Source: Sycon ciliatum
Taxonomy: Eukaryota; Porifera; Calcarea; Leucosolenida; Sycettidae
Assembly: GCF_964019385.1 (NCBI RefSeq)
Contig: NC_088649.1
Location: 24,614,302 to 24,678,301, forward strand
Direction of reading: 5' to 3'
DNA length: 64,000 bases
Below, piece by piece: positions 57,016 to 64,000 of the stretch; position 1 is the stretch's first letter; each line of letters opens with the position of its first letter. The notes beneath the pieces are model-generated. The model saw only the letters and a program-made list of their open reading frames with translations. It made no database searches and was not told the origin of the DNA. The position numbers and the translations under genes are program-made.

Positions 57016-58345
57016 CTAGACCACCAGCCAGGTTGAAACACAAGAAGTACATACATGTATATGTAGGATGAGCAAATCAAATTCACGTAATGGATACAGT
57101 TAGCACTAATACACTGCCGGTAATGATTGACACCCATTCTAGGAAATCATGAAATCTGCTAATCTGGCGATTGAGTGCTTCTCGGTGCTAATGTTGCATT
57201 TGTTGTTGTCCCGTCCAGTGCTCGGATCCAGCGGATAATGCTCCGAAAATGGTTTGTATAGTTCTAGCCATAATGCTCCAAAAGCTACTCTATAAATTAT
57301 AATTTATAGAGTAATACAAGAATTTTTCATCCAGCGCATGCGCCAAGTCGGGCGATAGTGTCTATAGCAATACTAAAGTAGACACTGATTCATTGATGAA
57401 TTTGGACGATGATTTAGGAGAAACTATGAGCAGAAACAGCTAGATACACATAACTGCTATTATTGAGTCTTATCCAGCGGGCTCAAAAAGAACTAGATCC
57501 TTGATAGCATCAAAACTAATGTCCATTGGTGACAATATCGCTCCTGGACTCGCACGTCTCTGGATGAGAATTGTCAGCTGATATGTGACACAGGTACCTT
57601 GCAGTTAGATTGTGGACGTTCTGCTTACATAACTGCATGATCTTGTTTCTCTTCTTATCATTGCGTTCTATATTTTATAAGATGAACTCAGATGTTGAGC
57701 CAAGGAAAATATTTGTCACATGGAAATTGTGAGCACAAGTTATGCGATCGAGTCCACCAACTAATCCATTAGTTAGCGCTATCGAGCAGTGCTCAAGCTG
57801 ACTTTCATGCCGTGGAATGTCTCAGTACTCCCAGTCAGTTTTGTGCTAGAGTGTGTTCGTCTGACTGTTCAAAATCTTGTTTAGTTGGGCAACTCGATCG
57901 CATAACTTGTGCACACCATTTCCATGGTACAAATTTAACGATATATTATAAATTTGTAATGGAAAGCATTTTACTTTATTATCGTAATTTCGCATACAAA
58001 AGCCGGGCTTATTCCTGTAGAAGAAGATGTCAGAGTTGGGCTTCTATTCAAATCAGGCTTGTATTCAAAATGATTATTTCTACTTATATTATGTCAACAC
58101 TAAAACCAGGCTGACGTGGCTATCATAATAATTATTGTCTTCAAAATCATGTTCGTATTCAATTCAAACCAGGCTTATGTTGCAGGGTTTTGCACACGAC
58201 AACACAATTTCCCGAAAAGGGGGCAAATCCAGGAATTGTGCACTGACGACCCAGAAAAAGCACTGTCAGCACTTTGCTGGCATGGTCTGAGTCTCCACTA
58301 CTTACTACTTACTTACTTACGTACTAGTCAAATACCACTACTCAC
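57016..58345. other. Intron between Cys-rich and EGF exon 1
   Basis: A relative of the foldback family (GCCAAGGAAAATATTTGTCACA / CTTTCATGCCGTGGAATGTC) lies at 57690-57930 and resembles 17440-17620. ATAAATTATAATTTATAGAG (57290-57310) is a short palindrome. No exon is seen. Confidence 0.5.
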
Positions 58346-58444
58346 CTAGGCAAGTGTAGTTGAACAGATAACCGGTACACAAAGCGCATTTGTCCATGGA
58401 GGAAATGATGCTACAGTTTTGCCGGCAAATGGTCTCATTCAAAC
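58346..58444 (-). CDS. Cysteine-rich (EGF-like?) exon
   Basis: A 99-nt exon with acceptor ATAG and donor GTGAG, open in phase 1 for 33 codons. It encodes five cysteines in the pattern C-x3-C-x8-C-x2-C-x8-C, with N-glycosylation-type motifs NET and NYT. It is the most 5' exon recognised here and lies about 1.3 kb upstream of the cbEGF exon. The spacing does not match a standard six-Cys EGF, so it may be part of an EGF-like module or another small Cys-rich fold. The exon call rests on splice sites and phase that match the other exons of the gene; the domain name is uncertain. Confidence 0.5.
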
Positions 58445-58749
58445 CTATGTGAAAGAAGACAAAACCATCCGTTGTTATCTTGTCCGGACCATTTGGGTGT
58501 GTTAAATGATTCTCAATTCTCTGTTCGTTCCCGTGCTAGTTGTGTGAGGCAGTTGAATGTTCAAGAAGCTGTCCATTTCTGTATAAGCCTGTTCCTTTAA
58601 ACAGAAGAAGCCAGTTGATCTGAAGTTGTTTTCGTAGGTCTGCAGATCACTCATCAACATCATATCACTTGGAATAACTAATAATATGTTTTACATGTTC
58701 ATGATGTATATCAGGTGGCAACCACACTAGGTACAGGTACAAAATCCGG

Positions 58750-59290
58750 AATTCCGGGATTCTCACATGCGTGTGGAAGGTCTATGGTGTAGACGAGGAA
58801 GAGAAGCGGCCCAAGAACAGATCCCTAAGGGACGCCGGCAGGGATCTCGAGGAAAGGCGATATGTCGCCATCCACCTGGACCCTCTGCCGACGCACCAAC
58901 AAGTACCATCGGAACCACTCCAGGGCGTTGCCCTGGACACCATAGTGGGAGAGTTTTCCTAGAAGGCCTGCATGCCACACACGATCGAAAGCCTTGCTTA
59001 GATCAAAGAAGCAGGCACTGACGTGTTTCCCGTCGTCTCTCGCAGTGGAGAGGGTATGGACGAGACGGGCAAGCTGCTGCTCAGTGCCGTGTTTCTCACG
59101 GAATCCGGACTGCTGGTTGGGTAGGTGGGGTGTGATGTTCTTGTAGAGGAGTTGATAAGCATTTTTTCTTGGATTTTTGATGTAGTGCTCAAGAGAGAGA
59201 TGGGTCTATAGTTTGTTGGTTGGGTTGGGTCACCAGGCTTGGGCACTGGTGTAATGGGGCGATGACGATGGTGCAAGTTCCTTAGCCGCT
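58750..59290 (-). pseudogene. Non-LTR retrotransposon reverse transcriptase fragment
   Basis: On the minus strand, across frameshifts, the LINE-type RT phrases are read in order: PVPKPGDPTQPTNYRPISLL, SGFREKHGTEQQLARLVH, FFDLSKAFDR and GVPQGSVLGPLLFL. These cover RT motifs 1 to 4. The YxDD motif, endonuclease and 3' end are missing, so it is truncated at both ends. The family is Jockey/CR1/L2-like by wording, but I cannot fix the clade. Confidence 0.8.
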
Positions 59291-59347
59291 CAAACCCTGA
59301 GCGGCTAGGGTATATGGATGAAAAAATGAAACGATATGGAAAATATG

Positions 59348-59385
59348 GATTCAAACAAGTTTTCGTACAACACTCATCAGGAATC
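59348..59385 (-). ncRNA. Hammerhead-type motif, left member of inverted pair
   Basis: The same motif as 59550-59587 on the opposite strand: helix I GATTC/GAATC, CTGATGA, GTG-TTG-TAC, GAAA, helix III AACTTGTT. The two inverted copies are about 165 bp apart. Inverted flanking copies are reminiscent of the pseudo-LTR arrangement of Penelope-like elements, but no Penelope-type reverse transcriptase is seen between them. Confidence 0.62.
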
Positions 59386-59549
59386 GTCGTTGTACTAAAG
59401 GACACTGAAACAAAAATTGAACTATTATAGAAAATCTAGGTAAGAGAAATAACACTAAGAGCACCAGCAGTGAAATTTACAAGTGTGAATTTTAACAACG
59501 ACGATTTTAACAACGACTTTTTTTTAACAACGACGATTTTAACAACGAC

Positions 59550-59587
59550 GATTCCTGATGAGTGTTGTACGAAAACGTGTTTGAATC
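59550..59587 (+). ncRNA. Hammerhead-type motif, right member of inverted pair
   Basis: Helix I is GATTC/GAATC. Then come CTGATGA, a short helix II GTG-TTG-TAC, GAAA, a minimal helix III AACGTGTT, and H17 = T. All core bases are present but helix II is weak. It is preceded by a short tandem repeat (59495-59549, TTTTAACAACGACGA-like). An inverted copy lies at 59348-59385. Confidence 0.65.
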
Positions 59588-59689
59588 CATATTTTTCCCT
59601 ACACCATTTCTTCATATTTTCATCGTTTTATTGCACATCGTCTCCACCGTTTTTACATTGCATGAATAAAGTACACAAATGTTGGTTCA

Positions 59690-59996
59690 ATTCATTCCCA
59701 ACTCATCACAACCACGCGCTCTTCAGCCGAACCATACAGACACCAGCAAGGACACTTCCGTTGAGAGATAATATTGCTCCACGCCTCTAGACAGCTGTTT
59801 TGCTCCCTGTCGGAGCTCATCAGTAGAGGATAATAATGATGACAATGGAGGAATGATCATTCTTATACACCAGAAATGGCGCAAATGCGCGCTTTCCACA
59901 TATATCAATGGCATATGCAAGCTGCTAAAATGGTAAAGTGTGAGAACAGCGATAAATAATCATAGTACTCGCTCATTGGTGGAGAAACACACCACA
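59690..59996. repeat. Hammerhead-bearing repeat, copy 1
   Basis: About 305 bp, direct copy of 60533-60836 (offset 840) with only a few differences. It starts TTCATTCCCAACTCATCACA and ends GAAACACACCACA. It carries the mutated hammerhead 59784-59829. Confidence 0.85.
59784..59829 (-). pseudogene. Hammerhead ribozyme copy with mutated core
   Basis: This is the paralogue of 60624-60669 at an offset of 840 bp. Helices I, II and III are identical, but the base at 59801 is T on the plus strand where 60641 has C. G12 of the GAAA core is therefore A. G12 is the general base of hammerhead catalysis, so this copy is predicted inactive. Confidence 0.8.
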
Positions 59997-60488
59997 CAAG
60001 CGACGAAAACCTGACGCGGAATACTGATGCCAATGGAAAGTACATGTATGTTATTTATTATTATTATGATGTTGCAATGTCCATGTATGCAGGCGAGGCG
60101 AGACTCACCGCCGAGATCCCCAACGCGACAGGCTCGGTTGCCGTTCAGGATTCACACCGACCTGTCCGCCCGTCAACAGGATCGACAGCGGGAGGCCCCA
60201 CTGATGCCGATGTCGATGCACACCAGGAAACTTGTAGTCGTGAGTGTGATACTAACAGGTCTAGTAGCAACCACTGACAAACGAGAGGCCAGCTGGGGCA
60301 TTCACTCCAGTCAGGGATGCTTGGTCGACGCTTCGTATCAGCAGCTCAGCTCAGTTTTATCAAAGATGTTGCAGATGTGTCTTGCTTTCCTCCTTCCTTC
60401 TTCACCGACTCGTCTTGTCACCTCTCCTTCTTGCTTCACCGACTCTTCGTGTCCACTCTGCTCTGCCACTAACGGCGCATTAAAACTT

Positions 60489-60910
60489 CAGAACTAAATA
60501 TTGCGACAGAGCTTTCGGCCATATTTTCAAGTCATTCCCAACTCATCACAACCACGCGCTCTTCAGCCGAACCATACAGACACCAGCAAGGACACTTCCG
60601 TTGAGAGATAATATTGCTCCACGCCTCTAGACAGCTGTTTCGCTCCCTGTCGGAGCTCATCAGTAGAGGATAATAATGATGATAATGGAGGAATGATCAT
60701 TCTTATACACCAGAAATGGCGCAAATGCGCGCTTTCCACATATATCAATGGCATATGCAAGCTGCTAAAATGGTAAAGTGTGAGAACAGCGATAAATAAT
60801 CATAGTACTCGCTCATTGGTGGAGAAACACACCACAAAAAGTGGTTGTGATGAGTTGGGAGTGAATTGAAAATATGGCCGAAAGCTCTGTCGCAATATTT
60901 AGTTCTGAAA
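60489..60910. repeat. Hammerhead-bearing repeat, copy 2, inside a TIR structure
   Basis: This holds the intact hammerhead and is bounded by inverted repeats of about 65 bp: AGAACTAAATATTGCGACAG... at 60489 and its complement ending 60908. The inverted repeat includes GGCCATATTTTCAA and AACTCATCACAACCA. Copy 1 lacks the outer inverted part. Confidence 0.8.
60624..60669 (-). ncRNA. Hammerhead ribozyme, complete core
   Basis: Read on the minus strand, the element is 46 nt. Helix I is CCTCTA (60669-60664) with TAGAGG (60629-60624), 6/6 paired. The core CTGATGA follows. Helix II is GCTCC...GGAGC closed by the loop GACAG. Next comes GAAA, then a minimal helix III formed by the palindrome ACAGCTGT, and the cleavage-site C (opposite 60630). 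All conserved core bases (C3, U4, G5, A6, G8, A9, G12, A13, A14, A15.1-U16.1, H17) are present. Such type I ribozymes with tiny helix III are known from Penelope-like and small non-autonomous retroelements, where they cut tandem or multimeric transcripts. It lies inside a repeat (60489-60910) that is duplicated at 59.7-60.0 kb. Confidence 0.88.
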
Positions 60911-61014
60911 TGTCGGTTCAGCTAGTTCTATTGATTGCGGTTATTAAATTATTGTCTCCTCGTTGTGTAATTTGAAACTCGGATGTTGAGCCATAAATAA
61001 ATGTAAAAGAGAAA

Positions 61015-61495
61015 AGGACATATGGATACGAGTTAAGAGTAACTCTCCATCACTGTAACATGATACTATATACAGTCAGAAAGTGCAATAACTAGGCACA
61101 CAACTGACAGAGTACTGAGACATTCGACGTCCTGACACCTAACTTCAACACGGTGTGCTGCTTTGCTGCTTCGAATTGTAGTTAGACCGCTTTGTCAAAT
61201 ATCGTACTGGTCTCGTCATCGTCCAGTAACAATCGACATTCTTTGTTCCGTTGGGACTGTGGCTTTTGCTCGTTTTCGTTGCGCTTGCCTTCCCCTCTTT
61301 GGTCTTTCCATAACCTTGAACCTTCCAAGTTGGAAGGCTGTCGGTTAGCGCTACGGAGATGTGTTGAAGTTAGGTGTCAGGACGTCGAATGTCTCAGTAC
61401 TCTGTCAGTTTTGTGCCTAGTTATTGCACTTTCTGACTGTATATAGTATCATGTTACAGTGATGGAGAGTTACTCTTAACTCGTATCCATATGTC
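61015..61495. mobile_element. Foldback MITE, full-length relative of the 43-kb hairpin
   Basis: The arms 61015-61151 and 61360-61495 are inverted copies of about 136 bp. The unpaired centre holds CCTTCCAAGTTGGAAGG. Flanking TCCTCGTTGTGT occurs on both sides (near 60957-60968 and 61494-61504) and may be a long target duplication. Diverged relatives lie at 47515-48110, 17100-17620, 3640-3730 and 57690-57920. Confidence 0.8.
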
Positions 61496-61499
61496 CTCG

Positions 61500-62864
61500 T
61501 TGTGTGTTCAAATATTATTATATTTTTTTTCATGTTTGTCATATTGAACACGTAAAAGTTTGATAGGCCTAGCTGCCCGGGATACACTACAGTTTATAAA
61601 TTAATAAATCACTAGTCCACTCCAGGCATGTTCGTTTCATCAAAACACTGCTTACATTCGACGTATCTTTCTTTCTGTTCTTACCGTACGACGAAGTTTT
61701 CAGTATGTATTGGCAATGTTCCACATGATTTCAATAAAGAGTTATGGACCTTGCTTCGATGGAAACTCGCGGAAGAAAAGCGAAGCCCCGGGTCCTTGAG
61801 TCGCGGCCGGAGCAGCGCTTCGTTCTGAAGCAGCGCAAGTGGATCATGGACGCACATATTTACGTCTTCCAGTCGACAACATTTTTGACGAACATCTCTA
61901 CTGCGCACATGAGCGAGAACGAAAGGCTGTGGAGATCTTGATTTGAGTCAACAGTTTGGAAGGAGATATCGTCGATCACATCCTTGAACTGACTTGCATC
62001 GCGCGTGCTTGGCTCAAATTTCGAGACAAAACGGATTTCTTCAACGTCATCGCCAATCCAGGAGCGGACCAGAGCTAGAGATCGATCTCTCTGTTGCTAC
62101 TATCCACTGAAAAAAGAGAGAATAATGTATTTTGAACTGCACGAAAAGCAACTCTCTCTCACTTCGAAATAAGGACATAGTCATTGTACTGTAAACTGTC
62201 CGTCGATCGACGCGTATGCACGATAACCAATCCAGTAGGCTCGCTTTTCCTTTGGCAAGATTGCCCGAAAAAAGGTGGTTTCCAGACACCAAAAAAACTC
62301 ATACGGTGCACGCGCCTGCGGCTTGCTCTGTGAAATGAAGAATTCGTTGAGGGCAGCGGCTTTTTGTGCTGGTGTCATTGCAGGAGTTGCTTGGCTGACG
62401 AGTTCGGGTATGCGTTGTTTTGTAGCTGTAATTAGGTGCTTCATGAGGCGGTGTAGGGAAGTAGAGGAGGCTGTTGAGTTGTTTACATGTCTCACCGGCC
62501 TTGGCTCTCTCCTCCATGGTCGAATGGTTGTGGCTGTGTCGGCGACGACGAGGCCGTAGGGTATTCAATCCGCATCGTCAGAGGCGTAGGTGGCCCCGTC
62601 GCCGTGGCCCGCTCCCATGTGAGCCGAGGGGTGCCGGACATTGGGGGTGTACTGGGAGCGATTACCTGCAAGCTGGAACTCTCAGCCACCTAAGTTTGGC
62701 CGGCAGAGGATGGGGTATTTCCTTGGATTCCCCGTCGCTGGTTGTGTTCTCGGATGCACTGGCGCTGTTCATTTCCGCAGTTTTCTTTGTTGCGTCCTTC
62801 ACTAGTACTACATGTAGTAGCAGGAGACCTGTCCGTTGCAGTGCTCACCTGTTCGGCCGCTCCG
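61500..62864. other. Unassigned region left of the large foldback
   Basis: Possible LINE fragment 62250-62500 (minus). The minus frames of 62490-62860 and 63760-64000 are Pro/Ser/Thr-rich and may be one retroelement ORF1-like stretch that the foldback 62865-63752 interrupts. This is weakly supported. Confidence 0.35.
62250..62500 (-). pseudogene. Possible LINE pre-RT fragment
   Basis: A minus-strand frame reads IPELVSQATPAMTPAQKAAA followed by LNEFFISQSK. This resembles the linker between endonuclease and reverse transcriptase of LINE ORF2 proteins, where an A-x-x-LN-x-FF phrase is typical. Frames on both sides do not continue the match. Confidence 0.35.
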
Positions 62865-63752
62865 TGCGTACAGTTAAAGGGGAAGTTAAGGCAAAAATTA
62901 AAATTTCACCAGTTGTAGTCTTCGGGGTGCTGAGTCGAATGGTCTTGGTCCGAGGAAGCTGAGACGCTCCCTTCCTACTTGAATCCCAATCGAACTCGCG
63001 CACTTCCACCGAAACTAGGTGACTGCGCCCTACGAGATGGGGATTTGTATGCAAAATGTCACTAAAAGCGCCATTTCGTTCTTATAAAAGCACGGATGAC
63101 CGCGATTGGCCCATATGTTGTAGTCTTTGGGACGCTGAGTCGACTGGTTTTGGTCCGAAAAGGCTGCGATGCGGCGTTCCTCCTTTATTCCCAATCGAAC
63201 ATGGTTGAAGAAGCGGTCACGTGGTCCTGGGTGCCCAAATCACCTGGTCACCACGCCAGCAGGTGACAACTTTCACACCAAGGTTCAACTCGGGTTCAAC
63301 TCGAGTGACAGGACTGCACCCAAAAAAGGTCAAACAGGCTAGTAAGTTGTACCCTGCAGGCACGGTGACCAGGTGACTGGTGTACGCAGGAGCACGTGAC
63401 CGCTTCTTCAACCATGTTCGATTGGGAATAAAGGAGGAACGCCGCATCGCAGCCTTTTCGGACCAAAACCAGTCGACTCAGCGTCCCAAAGACTACAACA
63501 TATGGGCCAATCGCGGTCATCCGTGCTTTTATAAGAACGAAATGGCGCTTTTAGTGACATTTTGCATACAAATCCCCATCTCGTAGGGCGCAGTCACCCA
63601 GTTTCGGTGGAAGTGCGCGAGTTCGATTGGGATTCAAGTAGGAAGGGAGCGTCTCAGCTTCCTCGGACCACGACCATTCGACTCAGCACCCCGAAGACTA
63701 CAACTGGTGAAATTTTAATTTTTGCCTTAACTTCCCCTTTAAACTGTGCACG
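62865..63752. mobile_element. Large foldback element with near-identical arms
   Basis: The arms at about 62865-63275 and 63345-63752 are inverted copies. The outer 350 bp are almost identical and the inner 60 bp more diverged, around a loop of about 70 bp. The ends read ACAGTT(T)AAAGGGGAAGTTAAG. Each arm also holds a diverged internal direct repeat of about 95 bp (CTGAGTCGA-TGGT). No coding capacity is seen. Confidence 0.85.
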
Positions 63753-64000
63753 GGCTCCCTGTTGAGCTGCGCTGGCGTACGAGTGTGAACCTTTGGGCTC
63801 TGTGCGCGTGCGTGCTGAGCTGTTGGATGGATTTGAGCTCTCGAGCTCCGCGCGCTGGGTTCCGTGTTTGTACAACTACTACCTGAACTAGCACTCACGC
63901 CAGCTTCACTACCTCCTGCATCGGGCACACTTGTACCCGAGCTCCGCTGTGATGCAGGGAGTGCAGCCGAATTGGTCCTCCGGTCATTTGTTGGTGGTTT

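Larger units (their letters stand above)
1..58444 (-). other. Multi-exon sushi/EGF gene, 5' and 3' ends outside or not seen
   Basis: This span groups the exons listed below into one probable transcription unit. All lie on the minus strand, all begin and end in phase 1 (first codon split G|NN), and all have AG acceptors and GT donors, so they can be joined in any number. The domain order seen is Cys-rich, cbEGF, three sushi, cbEGF, then sushi domains in repeating C-A-B order. Proteins of this build are normally secreted or membrane-anchored and act in adhesion or recognition. No signal peptide, transmembrane exon, promoter or poly-A site was identified, so both ends lie elsewhere. It may be more than one gene, because the distances (for example 57.0 to 49.8 kb) are large and transcripts are needed to join exons. 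The role is inferred only from the domain families. Confidence 0.6.

Noticed and set aside
62474-63765. ORFs on both strands across the large foldback
   Set aside because: They are mirror images produced by the inverted arms, with no recognisable domain.

Overview
This is eukaryotic, metazoan-type nuclear DNA. It has small phase-1 exons with GT/AG borders separated by kilobase introns, vertebrate-style sushi (CCP) and calcium-binding EGF modules, and a dense load of animal DNA transposons and retroelement fragments. There are no operons or bacterial signals. The cbEGF and sushi style and the transposon mix (pogo/Tigger, ISL2EU, hAT, piggyBac-like, hammerhead-bearing retroelements) suggest an aquatic invertebrate, possibly a sponge or cnidarian. 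The species cannot be fixed from the sequence alone.

The only convincing host gene is on the minus strand and runs off the left edge. In transcription order it has a Cys-rich exon (58.4 kb), a cbEGF exon (57.0 kb), sushi exons A6, B6 and C4 (49.7 to 45.3 kb), a second cbEGF exon (40.8 kb), then sushi exons that repeat in the order C-A-B: C3 (broken), A5, B5, C2, A4, B4, C1, A3, B3, A2, B2, D (a diverged C type), A1, B1. Every exon is phase 1-1, so whole C-A-B cassettes could be added without breaking the frame. The introns of the cassettes at about 20, 27, 32 and 48 kb are paralogous. They give filled and empty sites that prove several transposon insertions and order them in time.

The largest structure is a 9.1 kb tandem array (6391-15488) of a 13-bp unit, about 700 copies with no variant unit seen. 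It lies in the intron between A2 and B2. The paralogous A1-B1 intron is only 217 bp long and holds two units of the same 13-mer. On the minus strand the array is open in all frames, which makes very long but meaningless ORFs.

The right third is transposon-rich. A complete ISL2EU-like DNA transposon (51011-55584, AT target duplication, related inverted termini) carries a SWIM/YqaJ-type gene (+) convergent with a THAP-DDE transposase gene (-). Both are broken by a few lesions, and the first also by a 430-bp hAT MITE. A 244-bp MITE at 39.6 kb has the same termini. A 3.27-kb element of unknown class with long terminal inverted repeats splits sushi exon C3.

Five or six hammerhead-ribozyme motifs of the minimal type known from Penelope-like and small retroelements are present. 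The best, at 60624-60669 (minus), has all core bases and three matched helices. A second copy 840 bp away has lost the essential G12. Two further families occur as inverted pairs around 3.1-3.4 kb and 59.3-59.6 kb. The remaining intronic DNA is MITEs, foldbacks, tRNA-like SINE units and microsatellites.
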